Shown piece by piece: positions 43,036-51,136 of a DNA stretch of 64,000 nucleotides. Source of the DNA: an uncultured Spirochaetales bacterium (GTDB taxonomy: Bacteria > Spirochaetota > Spirochaetia > Sphaerochaetales > Sphaerochaetaceae). The stretch lies in assembly GCA_949288415.1 (NCBI GenBank), contig CASEKE010000048.1, forward strand, positions 1-64,000, written 5' to 3'. The notes beneath the pieces were generated by a model. It worked only from the letters and a program-made list of their open reading frames with translations. It ran no database searches and was not told where the DNA came from. A program made the position numbers and the translations under genes. Position 1 is the stretch's first letter, and each line of letters begins with the position of its first letter.

Positions 43036-44403
43036 TCAGGACTTGTCCTTTTTATCCTTCAGAAACGATTTTCCACTTCCCATGTAGTAGACGATGAGGG
43101 CTCCGGAGGATATGATCCAGCTTACCGGGTAGCTCAGGAACACGGAGGTGATGGTATTGGATATGGATGGCACGATCTGCAGCCATACGATCCTCAGGAC
43201 GCATATCCCGACGACCGTGATGATTGTCGGGATGAGTGTCTTGCCGCAGCCGCGCAGGCTTCCGGACAGCATCTCTATCGGCATGTACGTGATCCAGTAA
43301 GGGACGATGAGGACAAGTATCTCCATTCCGATTCTTATTACCTCGGCATCGTTTGTGAACAGCATCAGTCCGTACTTGCCGATTGCGAGGAAAAGTCCCG
43401 AAAGCGCGAGCGTCATTATGCTTGCCATGAATATGCTCTGCCGTATGCCCTTTCTGACGCGGTCGAAGAGTCCGGCGCCATAGTTCTGCCCGACGAATGT
43501 CGTTGCAGCGATTCCGAATGCGTTGATTCCCATCCAGTATACCGCGTCGAGCTTTCCGTACGCTGCCCAGGCTGCCGCAGTGTCTGTGCCGAATCCGTTG
43601 ACATGGCTCTGTATGATGAGGTTGGATATCGTGTATAGGATGGACTGGAAACCGGTGGGAAGTCCGATCGCCATCATCTTTTTCAGCATCCTGGAGTTTA
43701 TCGCGAGTCTTCTGAGTGAGAGGCGGCAGTCCTTCCTCCGTCTCATCGAAATCAGCGTGAGCACCGCGCTGATCATCTGGCTTGCGATCGTGGCTATTGC
43801 GGCTCCGTCCACGCCCATGCCAAATACGCCTACCAGAAGCACGTCAAGCACGATATTCGCCAGACATCCGGCAATCAGGAAGTATAGCGGCTTTCTGGAG
43901 TCTCCCAGCGCCCTGAGTATGCCCGAGCCCATGTTGTACACGGTGTTGAAGATGCTTCCCGCGAAGAAGATTCTCATGTACAGCTCCGCAAGCGGCATCA
44001 CATCGTCCGGAGTGCCGATTATCGTCAGTATGGGCCTGGTGAATGCTATGCCCAGAACCGTGATTCCTATGCCGGCAACGATCGCGAGCATGATCGACGT
44101 GTGTATCGCCTCGGTCGCCCGCTCGTATTCCCGGGCGCCGTAGTACTGGCTGATGATCACCGCGGATCCCGAGGAGACGCCGACGAAAAAGCCTATCAGA
44201 AGGTTGATCGCGATGCCTGTTCCCCCTCCGACGGCTGCGAGGGCCTGCTTGCCCAAAAACTGTCCGACGATGATTGCGTCGACCGTGTTATAAAGCTGCT
44301 GGAAGAATGTTCCGAACAGAATGGGGAAGAAGAAGATAAGTATCTGCTTCCAGATCACTCCTTCTGTGATTGCATTTCTGTAGGGACGAAGATTTGTGTT
44401 CAC
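43036..44403 (-). CDS. MATE-family efflux transporter
   Basis: The 455-residue inner-membrane protein has 12 hydrophobic segments and MATE features (ILFGTFFQQLYNTVDAIIVG, GVSSGSAVIISQYYGAREYE, FVGQNYGAG). It expels cationic compounds using a Na+ or H+ gradient. The start is GTG at 44403. TATATA boxes end about 5 bases upstream, so it may be leaderless. It is monocistronic and divergent from feo, which does not imply a shared role. Confidence 0.92.
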   Translation of the reverse strand: MNTNLRPYRNAITEGVIWKQILIFFFPILFGTFFQQLYNTVDAIIVGQFLGKQALAAVGGGTGIAINLLIGFFVGVSSGSAVIISQYYGAREYERATEAIHTSIMLAIVAGIGITVLGIAFTRPILTIIGTPDDVMPLAELYMRIFFAGSIFNTVYNMGSGILRALGDSRKPLYFLIAGCLANIVLDVLLVGVFGMGVDGAAIATIASQMISAVLTLISMRRRKDCRLSLRRLAINSRMLKKMMAIGLPTGFQSILYTISNLIIQSHVNGFGTDTAAAWAAYGKLDAVYWMGINAFGIAATTFVGQNYGAGLFDRVRKGIRQSIFMASIMTLALSGLFLAIGKYGLMLFTNDAEVIRIGMEILVLIVPYWITYMPIEMLSGSLRGCGKTLIPTIITVVGICVLRIVWLQIVPSISNTITSVFLSYPVSWIISSGALIVYYMGSGKSFLKDKKDKS

Positions 44404-44714
44404 ACGTGTATATATAACACCAAGATGAGGAAAAAGAAAGTGAAAAAAGAGCTTTTGCTCCCAGTACTTTATTATCTGGCATGAAGCATTGAAGAGAAGG
44501 TCTTTTTCAAGATTGATGCGATAGCTTTCTAAAACTTTCTTGTGTGGTTATTTAGGAATGATATTGTTAGCTGCTTTTAATTACTATGCTTCCTGTCGGC
44601 CTGTTTTTTTATGGGCTGTCCGATACATATGAACGAGAAAGCCATATACAATTTCATATATTATAAATAATTGTATTATACAAGAAAAAATGTTTCGAAA
44701 TAATTGATATGTTA
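44404..44714. other. AT-rich divergent regulatory interval
   Basis: About 310 bases without a gene separate the MATE and feo genes. The stretch from about 44560 is strongly AT-rich and contains several palindromic words (for example ATATTATAAATAATTGTAT), suitable for metal-regulator binding or promoter UP elements. No tRNA or small ORF was seen. Confidence 0.4.
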
Positions 44715-44772
44715 TTGACTCCGATAATACGTTAGTGTAAACTAACAATTGAAATAAATTAGCATAAACTTA
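44715..44772 (+). promoter_or_regulatory. feo promoter with paired metalloregulator-like operators
   Basis: TTGACT (44715-44720), 17 bases, TAAACT (44738-44743). Two related 14-base sites cover and follow the -10 box: TTAGTGTAAACTAA (44732-44745) and TTAGCATAAACTTA (44759-44772), 27 bases apart. The shared form TTAGnnTAAACTnA is partly palindromic and resembles DtxR/IdeR-type sites (TTAGGxxAGxCTAA) more than a classical Fur box. Confidence 0.6.
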
Positions 44773-44790
44773 CTTTTATTCGGAGGTGCG

Positions 44791-45003
44791 ATGATGCCGC
44801 TCGTGATGGTCGGTATTGGTGGGACGGAAACTATCCGCAAGGTCGGTGGAAACGAGGACGAGAGGAGGTTCCTCGGAAATCTCGGGTTCGTCGCCGGGGC
44901 TCAGGTGACGGTTATCGGTTCCATCGGCGGGAATGTAATAGTGGGCATCAAGGATTCCAGGGTCGCGCTTGATGCCGAGATGGCTGGACATATCATGGTC
45001 TGA
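44791..45003 (+). CDS. feoA: FeoA-like SH3 protein, first copy
   Basis: The 70-residue protein has the FeoA SH3-type sequence (RRFLGNLGFVAGAQVTVIGS, GGNVIVGIKDSRVALDAEMA). FeoA proteins are small cytosolic partners of FeoB in ferrous iron uptake. CGGAGGTG precedes tandem ATGs at 44791 and 44794; either may serve. It is the first gene of the feo operon under the paired operators. Confidence 0.88.
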   Translation: MMPLVMVGIGGTETIRKVGGNEDERRFLGNLGFVAGAQVTVIGSIGGNVIVGIKDSRVALDAEMAGHIMV

Positions 45004-45039
45004 CGACAGATATAGGACTTCATTTCATAGGAGAGATAT

Positions 45040-45258
45040 ATGACGCTTGGAGAGGCAAGGGTAGGTTCTACCGTCGTCGTCGAGAGAATCGACGGGGATG
45101 GCGCCTACAAGAGAAGAATCATGGACATGGGGATTACGAAGGGAACTTCACTCTACATTCGCAAGGTCGCACCGCTTGGGGATCCCGTGGAAATCACAGT
45201 CCGCGGCTACGAGCTTTCGGTCAGGAAGAACGACGCTGAATGCGTCCTTGTCAGGTAG
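45040..45258 (+). CDS. feoA: FeoA-like SH3 protein, second copy
   Basis: The 72-residue protein again matches FeoA (YKRRIMDMGITKGTSLYIRK, VAPLGDPVEITVRGYELSVR). It differs clearly from the first copy, so the pair is an old duplication rather than a recent repeat. AGGAGAG lies upstream, and feoB follows after 9 bases. Two FeoA proteins may form a mixed complex on FeoB. Confidence 0.9.
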   Translation: MTLGEARVGSTVVVERIDGDGAYKRRIMDMGITKGTSLYIRKVAPLGDPVEITVRGYELSVRKNDAECVLVR

Positions 45259-45267
45259 GAGGAGCGC

Positions 45268-47445
45268 ATGGAAATCAAGATTGCTCTTGCAGGAAATCCG
45301 AACTGCGGAAAGACGACGATGTTCAACGCCCTTACCGGGGCGAACCAGTATGTGGGCAACTGGCCCGGTGTCACGGTCGAGAAGAAGGAAGGAAAGATCA
45401 GGGACAGAAGGAATGGCGATATCCTGGTTACCGACCTTCCCGGAATCTATTCGCTGAGCCCATACACCCTCGAGGAGGTCGTCAGCCGCGACTACCTGCT
45501 CAAGGAGAATCCCGACGTGATCATCGATCTTGTCGATGCGACCAACATCGAAAGGAATCTCTATCTTACGACGCAACTGATCGAGACAGGAATTCCGGTC
45601 GTCGTTGCGCTCAACATGGCCGACCTTGTCGATAAGCGTGGACTCCGGATCGATTCCAAGAGGCTTTCCATGGTCCTCGGATGCCCCGTGGTGGAGACGA
45701 GCGCACTGAAGAAAACCGGTCTCGACAAGCTCGTTGCGGAGGCTGTGAAAGTTGCGGAGAGGAAGGAAGATCCCGTACCCGTCCAGATATTCGACGAAGA
45801 TATCGAGGAGGGGATAGCTACGATCTCTGCGCTCATTCCAGGCATCGACGTCCGAAAGAGACGGTGGTATTCCATCAAGATTCTCGAGAACGACAAAAAG
45901 GTCGTTTCTTCGATGGTCCTTTCACCCAATGAGAAAAAGATGGTCGATGCGACGCGCGGGGCCATAGAAAAGAAGCATGACGACGACTTCGAGAGCATAG
46001 TCACCGACGGTAGGTACCGGTGGATACAGAAGCTTGTCTCCGGGACGGTCAAAAAGGGAAAGGAAACTATGAGCGTATCCGACAGGATAGACCGCGTGGT
46101 GACAAACAGGATACTCGGCATTCCTATTTTCGTCGCAGTGATGTTCGTGGTCTACTACATCAGCGTGACGACCGTAGGTACGATTGTGACTGATTGGACG
46201 AACGATACTTTCGTCGGCTGGGTGCAGACTCTGGCGTCCAACGGCCTTGCGGCGATCGGCGCCGGCGATCTGGCTACAAGTCTTGTCGTGGACGGCATCA
46301 TCGGAGGAGTCGGCGCAGTGCTCGGTTTCGTCCCGCAGATGGCGATACTATTCCTGTTCCTTTCCATTCTCGAAGATTGCGGATACATGGTAAGGATCGC
46401 GTTCGTAATGGATCGCGTATTCAGGCATTTCGGACTTTCCGGAAAGAGTTTCATCCCGCTCCTGATCAGCAGCGGATGCGGAATCCCGGGAATCATGGCG
46501 AGCCGCACGATCGAACAGGACAACGACAGGCGTCTGACGATCATGACGGCGACTTTCATCCCCTGCGGGGCAAAACTTCCTGTAATCGCCCTCATGGGAG
46601 GCGTCATCGCAGGCTATGCGACCGGAAACTACGTGGCAGGCGGTCTGATCGCTCCGCTGATGTACTTTGCCGGAATCGTAGCTGTGCTCGTATCCGCGAT
46701 CATTTTGAAGAAGACGAAGCCTTTTTCCGGCAAGCCCGCTCCGTTCGTAATGGAGCTTCCCAGTTACCATGTCCCTGGGGCCAGGACCGTGCTTCTCCAT
46801 GTATGGGATCGCCTCAAGGGCTTCATCATCAAGGCCGGAACGATACTCTTCCTTGCCTGCGTGGTGATGTGGTTCCTCTCGGGCTTCGGCTTCGGCCCCG
46901 ACGGATTCGGCCTTGTCGAGGACAGCGCCGACAGTCTTCTGGCGGCCATCGGCGGATTCATAGCCCCGATATTCGCTCCTCTCGGGTTCGGATCATGGCA
47001 GCCTGTGGCAGCATCCCTTTCCGGTTTCACCGCGAAGGAGGCGATAGTCTCCACGATGGGAGTGCTTGCGAATGTGCAGGGCGACGTGGAGGATGCGGTG
47101 AATGTCGCAGCCGGAGTTGCCATATGGTTCCCGTCTACGCTCGCCGCTTTCAGCTTCCTGCTGTTCAACCTGCTGGATTCCCCCTGTCTGGCGGCAATCG
47201 CCACTATGGCCCAGCAGCTGCAGTCCAGGAAGTGGTTCTGGTTTGCGATTCTCTTCCAGAACGTATTCGCATACGTCGTCTGCCTGATCGTGTACCAGAT
47301 CGGATCGCTGTTGATGGGAGGTGCCTTCGGTGTCGGTACGTTCGTCGGTTTCCTCCTGCTGGCGGCTCTGCTATATCTTCTCTTCCGTCCGGATCCCTAC
47401 AAAGGACTCAAGGTATATTCGAGAAGAAGTGTTCAGAACGCCTGA
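45268..47445 (+). CDS. feoB: Ferrous iron transport GTPase/permease
   Basis: The 725-residue protein has an N-terminal GTPase (G1 GNPNCGKTT, G3 DLPGIYSLSPYT, G4 NMAD, then SALKKTG), a helical GDI domain and a C-terminal membrane part with two gate repeats (SSGCGIPGIMASRTIE and later ASLSGFTAKEAIVSTMG). It imports Fe2+ across the inner membrane. AGGAGGAGCGC precedes the ATG. Normal length. Confidence 0.97.
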   Translation: MEIKIALAGNPNCGKTTMFNALTGANQYVGNWPGVTVEKKEGKIRDRRNGDILVTDLPGIYSLSPYTLEEVVSRDYLLKENPDVIIDLVDATNIERNLYLTTQLIETGIPVVVALNMADLVDKRGLRIDSKRLSMVLGCPVVETSALKKTGLDKLVAEAVKVAERKEDPVPVQIFDEDIEEGIATISALIPGIDVRKRRWYSIKILENDKKVVSSMVLSPNEKKMVDATRGAIEKKHDDDFESIVTDGRYRWIQKLVSGTVKKGKETMSVSDRIDRVVTNRILGIPIFVAVMFVVYYISVTTVGTIVTDWTNDTFVGWVQTLASNGLAAIGAGDLATSLVVDGIIGGVGAVLGFVPQMAILFLFLSILEDCGYMVRIAFVMDRVFRHFGLSGKSFIPLLISSGCGIPGIMASRTIEQDNDRRLTIMTATFIPCGAKLPVIALMGGVIAGYATGNYVAGGLIAPLMYFAGIVAVLVSAIILKKTKPFSGKPAPFVMELPSYHVPGARTVLLHVWDRLKGFIIKAGTILFLACVVMWFLSGFGFGPDGFGLVEDSADSLLAAIGGFIAPIFAPLGFGSWQPVAASLSGFTAKEAIVSTMGVLANVQGDVEDAVNVAAGVAIWFPSTLAAFSFLLFNLLDSPCLAAIATMAQQLQSRKWFWFAILFQNVFAYVVCLIVYQIGSLLMGGAFGVGTFVGFLLLAALLYLLFRPDPYKGLKVYSRRSVQNA

Positions 47446-47456
47446 AGTATGATAGA

Positions 47457-47490
47457 ACGGAAAGGGGAGATATCTCCTTTCCGGCTTTTT
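47457..47490 (+). terminator. Internal terminator between feoB and the accessory genes
   Basis: CGGAAA...GGAGA/TCTCC...TTTCCG forms a strong stem around GATATC, followed by GCTTTTT. Genes continue on the same strand 14 bases later with their own ribosome binding site, so it probably lowers accessory-gene expression relative to feoAB. Confidence 0.75.
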
Positions 47491-47503
47491 CAGGGAGGTC
47501 GAC

Positions 47504-47689
47504 ATGATCGACATTGCAATTCTGGCAGTCGTGGCTTTCTATGCAGTCTTCGTGCTGCGTGGAATGTTGAAAAAAAAGAAACGCGGAGGGTGCATCGGAT
47601 GTTCAGGATGCGATGGCCGTTCGTGCAGGTCATGCACACGGCTGGACGACGCATACGTCGATGAGCTGATCCGCAAGGCAAGGAAATGA
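47504..47689 (+). CDS. FeoB-associated Cys-rich membrane protein
   Basis: The 61-residue protein has one N-terminal membrane helix (IDIAILAVVAFYAVFVLRGM), a Lys patch and then a Cys-rich segment GGCIGCSGCDGRSCRSCTR with five Cys. This is the FeoB-associated Cys-rich family (PF12669). Members may hand Fe2+ from FeoB to cytosolic acceptors; the role is not proven. GGGAGG precedes the ATG. Confidence 0.9.
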   Translation: MIDIAILAVVAFYAVFVLRGMLKKKKRGGCIGCSGCDGRSCRSCTRLDDAYVDELIRKARK

Positions 47690-47697
47690 GATAGTCC

Positions 47698-47847
47698 ATG
47701 GGCGATTCCACAGTATCGATGTTCTATGCCTTCCTGCTCTTCATCGTGCTCTATGCGGTATCGGTAGGCATTTGGCAGCTTGCTGTTCTTTTCAGGAAGC
47801 TGGCTGCAAGGATGAAGAGAAACCGTTCAAGATCTTCAGAGGTATAG
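47698..47847 (+). CDS. Small single-helix membrane protein of the feo operon
   Basis: This 49-residue frame starts 8 bases after the preceding stop and ends 2 bases before the next start. It has one hydrophobic helix (FYAFLLFIVLYAVSVGIWQL) and a basic tail (KLAARMKRNRSRSSEV), consistent with a positive-inside small membrane protein. The ribosome binding site is poor. The tight spacing between two feo accessory genes is the main reason to believe it is real. Confidence 0.6.
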   Translation: MGDSTVSMFYAFLLFIVLYAVSVGIWQLAVLFRKLAARMKRNRSRSSEV

Positions 47848-47849
47848 CA

Positions 47850-48221
47850 ATGTCGGATGTAATAGTTTTTATTTTCGTATTTCTCCTTCTTGCCCTCGCC
47901 GTCAAAGGTTCGATCAGGCATTTCAGAGGAGAGTCTCCCTGTTGCAAAGGTCGGTCTGGCGACAGCGGCACGAGGAAGAGACTCGAAGGTCCTGTTTCAG
48001 GAGAGATTCTGGTAAGGATATCGGGAATGCGTTGCGACGGGTGTGCGCGGAGGATAGAGAAGGAGATAGAGCGTATCGAAGGTGCGGTCTGCCGGGCGGA
48101 TAGGAAAAGCTCCGTCGCTCGGGTGGAGTATGACAGGCCGCTTGACGAGAAAAAGGTCGTGTCGGCGGTGGAAAAAGCCGGCTACGGGGTGATCTCGATC
48201 GAGCATGGCGACAACAGATGA
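47850..48221 (+). CDS. FeoB-associated Cys-rich protein fused to a heavy-metal-associated domain
   Basis: The 123-residue protein begins with a membrane helix (VIVFIFVFLLLALAVKGSIR), then a short Cys segment (SPCCKGRSG) as in FeoB-associated proteins. It ends in an HMA domain (about 52-118) with the metal motif GMRCDGCARRIEKEI. HMA domains usually bind Cu+ or Zn2+ as chaperones. Fusion to a FeoB-associated helix suggests a tethered metal relay in the iron operon. Sensing or buffering of a competing metal is an alternative. It ends in the terminator at 48229. Confidence 0.82.
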   Translation: MSDVIVFIFVFLLLALAVKGSIRHFRGESPCCKGRSGDSGTRKRLEGPVSGEILVRISGMRCDGCARRIEKEIERIEGAVCRADRKSSVARVEYDRPLDEKKVVSAVEKAGYGVISIEHGDNR

Positions 48222-48228
48222 TGAAAAA

Positions 48229-48259
48229 ACGGCTTGTCACAATCGGCAAGCCGTCTTTT
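48229..48259. terminator. Bidirectional terminator between feo and galK
   Basis: ACGGCTTG (48229-48236) pairs with CAAGCCGT (48247-48254), flanked by A6 on the left and CTTTTA on the right, so both convergent operons can end here. Confidence 0.8.
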
Positions 48260-48271
48260 ATGTCGTCTCTT

Positions 48272-49525
48272 TCAGTAGATTCTCGATACGGGGAGCTGCC
48301 TGATGGCAATCTTCGTCGAGCATCCCTTGCCGAAGACGCATTCCATGCGAGCTACGTATTTCTCGATGAGATACTCAGGGACGTATGCCTGGATTGTTCC
48401 TGCGAATCCTCCGCCGTGCACGCGGTGGGCGCCCTCTCCCTGCAGTATGTCTTCGCTCATTGCGAGAGCTATGGAAATCCCTTGGTTGTCCGTGTCCGAT
48501 GCTGCGAATACGTTCTGAAGGTATTTGTACGAGGAATTTCCGCTCTCGTCTACGAGCATCAGAAATGTGTCTATCGATCCATCCCTGAGTTCGGAGAGCA
48601 TCATGTCGACTCTGTCGTTCTCCTTGAAGAAGTGGTATGCCCGGAGAATCGCCCTGTCGTTTCCGATCTTTTTCCTGATGGCAGGAAGCGCAGCGACGAA
48701 ATCCATGTAGTCCACCTGCCTGAGATTGTCCTTGCCGAAGAAGGATGCCACCATCCTCATCTCCGGTGGGACCGCCGCGTATTCCGACGTCAGGTCCGCG
48801 TGGTTTCCTCTGGTGTCGGTTATTATCATCGCATATCCGTTCTCCTCGAAGTCGACGCTGAGGGGAGTAACGACGGGATTGTTCCTGTCTGCGAAGTCTA
48901 TTCCTACTATTCCTCCGTTGGCGCAGCATATCTGGTCGAGAAGGCCGCTCGGCTTGCCGAAATACACATTTTCAGCATACTGCCCGATTTTCGCAAGCTC
49001 CACGGGTGAAAGCTCATCCTCTGCATATAGGTTGTTGAATATCTCTGCGCAGAGGACCTCGATGGCTGCACTCGACGAAAGGCCCGAACCTTTGAGCACA
49101 CGTGTGGTGGTGTAGGCCTGCCAGCCTCCGATCTCTATTCCTCTGTCCTTGAAGGCCTTCGCTATTCCTCTCAGGAGGGCATGCGTAGTGTTCATCTCGT
49201 CCTTGTGTATGGAGAGATCCTCTATGTCGATGTCGACTACTGGAAAGCCTTCGCTTGCCAGGATCACCCTTGTGTCGTCCCTCTTCTGTACGTATGCAAT
49301 GGTGTCCAGGTTGATGGTTCCTCCGATCACCTTCCCGAGATTGTGGTCCGTATGGTTGCCCGCTATCTCCGTCCTTCCCGCCGCGGAGAAGAGTGCGAAG
49401 TCGTCTCTGGCTCCGAAGAGCTTTTCTCCTTCCTTCCTGAGACTGAGGAAACGTTCGTCCATGTCCTTTTCGTCATAGTCCCTTCCATAAAGTCCTCGGT
49501 ATTCGCTGTGTAGCTTGTCGAGCAT
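48272..49525 (-). CDS. galK: Galactokinase
   Basis: The 417-residue GHMP kinase phosphorylates galactose. The signature GRTEIAGNHTDHN, the ATP loop LKGSGLSSSAAIEV and the C-terminal GGGFAGTIQAYVP are diagnostic. AGGAGG lies 6 bases before the ATG. It follows the helicase gene by 18 bases on the same strand; no other gal genes are in the window. Confidence 0.95.
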   Translation of the reverse strand: MLDKLHSEYRGLYGRDYDEKDMDERFLSLRKEGEKLFGARDDFALFSAAGRTEIAGNHTDHNLGKVIGGTINLDTIAYVQKRDDTRVILASEGFPVVDIDIEDLSIHKDEMNTTHALLRGIAKAFKDRGIEIGGWQAYTTTRVLKGSGLSSSAAIEVLCAEIFNNLYAEDELSPVELAKIGQYAENVYFGKPSGLLDQICCANGGIVGIDFADRNNPVVTPLSVDFEENGYAMIITDTRGNHADLTSEYAAVPPEMRMVASFFGKDNLRQVDYMDFVAALPAIRKKIGNDRAILRAYHFFKENDRVDMMLSELRDGSIDTFLMLVDESGNSSYKYLQNVFAASDTDNQGISIALAMSEDILQGEGAHRVHGGGFAGTIQAYVPEYLIEKYVARMECVFGKGCSTKIAIRQLPVSRIY

Positions 49526-49543
49526 TGATGCCTCCTGTATAGC

Positions 49544-50980
49544 TTAGATGATAACCTGTAGCAAAAGGAATGAAAAGAGAAAATGCATCCCTGCCTTGCC
49601 TTGGCTTCGCTTCTTTTCTGCTGGAACGAGACGGCCGAGGAAGGTGCGGAGATCGCCGAGCTCGAGAAGAGCGCTTATTGCAGCTTCCGTTTCCTTTCTT
49701 GTGTAGTTCCTGAATGTCCTTGCCGTCCTTTTATTTGTCGAAAGGTACAGCGCCAACGAAGACTTAGTGAAAACAAGCGGCATCCGCTTCACCGTACAAA
49801 GAATCTCCTTCCTTCCGACGGACGTCTTTCCTGTCTTGAGACATCCGTCACACAGCTCACATCCGTTTTCCTCTCTCGCCTCGCCGAGAAGACGAAGCAG
49901 ATCGGTCCGAATGCATCCTCCTTTCGTGAATATCTCTGCTAGTACCCCCTTGTCGGAAGGCGATACGAGTACGAAGCTTTCGGCGATCTTCCCATCTCTT
50001 CCGGCCCTTCCGGATTCCTGGAGGAACGAAAGAGCGTCGGATGGTACGTGAAGATGGATCGCGGTCCTTATGTCCTTCTTGTCCACTCCGAGTCCGTAGG
50101 CATTGGTCGCATACAGAACTCCGTTTCTCGAGGAGAAGAACTTTCTCTCCGTCTCTTCTTTCACGTCCTGCGCTAATCCCGCGTGATAGTTGTAGCACAC
50201 GAAATGCGATGAAGCACGCCTCTTCATATATTCCGTTTCGGCTCTATAGGCACAGAAAACCACCGCCGGACGTCTTTCCTCCGGTTCGAGAACTTCGATC
50301 ATATCGGCAAAGCGGTTAAGCGTCGTTATGGACCTGTAGTATATGTTCTGCCTGTCCGCGCTTGCCCTGATGACATCAGGAGCTACGCGATCGAAAAACA
50401 TCTCTAGTGTTCTTCTTTCGAGCCTTGCATCCATAGTCGCTGTAAAAAGCATCGTCTGGTGTGCTTCGAGAAGCCTCGAAATCCGTGGGGTCTCGAGCAG
50501 AGCCGGTCTGAAGCTTTCTCCCCAGTCAACGATCGTATGAGCTTCGTCGAAGACAAGCAGCTCGAGACGACCGGCCATGAAGGCCAGGCGCCCCGTATCT
50601 GCAAGGATGGCAAGCATCTCGGGGGTCGTTATCAGGACATTGCATTCCATCCTTTCCAGCCGGTCGAGACCGATTCTCCGCTCCTTCCTGTCCGTCTCAC
50701 CCGACAGGAGAACGGCATCGAAACCGTTCTCCCTGAACCTTCTCTCCTGGTCGTGCATGAGCGCCAGAAGAGGGTAGCACAGTATCGTGTACCTGTTTTT
50801 CATCAGGCACGCAGGAAGCATGAAAATCAGGGACTTTCCAGCTCCCGTCGGAAGTATCGTCAATGCCCCTGTCTTTCCCTCTCTTTTCGAATTCTCGAGT
50901 ATCCGCCTGACGACAAGTTCCTGGAACGGCATCAGATAGGATATCCCGAACATTCTGTACGCTTCTTCGTGTATATCCAC
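49544..50980 (-). CDS. RecQ-like DEAH helicase, short form
   Basis: From the GTG at 50980 the protein has 478 residues. Helicase motifs are LPTGAGKSLIF (I), TTPEML (Ic), VFDEAHTIVDWG (II), LFTATMDA (III), NGVLYATNAYGLGVDKKDIR (V) and QESGRAGRDG (VI), all RecQ-type. A Cys group (GGCIRTDLL, CELCDGC) resembles the RecQ zinc subdomain, but no HRDC domain follows. It probably unwinds recombination intermediates. The longer frame to 51088 begins in the ackA terminator, so it was not used; the exact start is uncertain. Confidence 0.85.
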   Translation of the reverse strand: MDIHEEAYRMFGISYLMPFQELVVRRILENSKREGKTGALTILPTGAGKSLIFMLPACLMKNRYTILCYPLLALMHDQERRFRENGFDAVLLSGETDRKERRIGLDRLERMECNVLITTPEMLAILADTGRLAFMAGRLELLVFDEAHTIVDWGESFRPALLETPRISRLLEAHQTMLFTATMDARLERRTLEMFFDRVAPDVIRASADRQNIYYRSITTLNRFADMIEVLEPEERRPAVVFCAYRAETEYMKRRASSHFVCYNYHAGLAQDVKEETERKFFSSRNGVLYATNAYGLGVDKKDIRTAIHLHVPSDALSFLQESGRAGRDGKIAESFVLVSPSDKGVLAEIFTKGGCIRTDLLRLLGEAREENGCELCDGCLKTGKTSVGRKEILCTVKRMPLVFTKSSLALYLSTNKRTARTFRNYTRKETEAAISALLELGDLRTFLGRLVPAEKKRSQGKAGMHFLFSFLLLQVII

Positions 50981-51088
50981 ATCCTGAGAGTTCCATTGAG
51001 TCTTTTCTCGTCCGTATTCGAATATATAATTCCGTAAACGGATTGTTTTATCGCTTATATTTCTTGTCGGATGAAGGTCTAGAGCCAT

Positions 51089-51121
51089 AAAAAAACGCCG
51101 GCGGGATTTCCCGTCGGCGTT
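51089..51121. terminator. Terminator of ackA
   Basis: AACGCCG(G)CGGG and CCCG(T)CGGCGTT form a 12-bp stem with a short loop, followed on the minus strand by seven T. Confidence 0.85.
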
Positions 51122-51136
51122 ATGAGGTAGGTTGTC

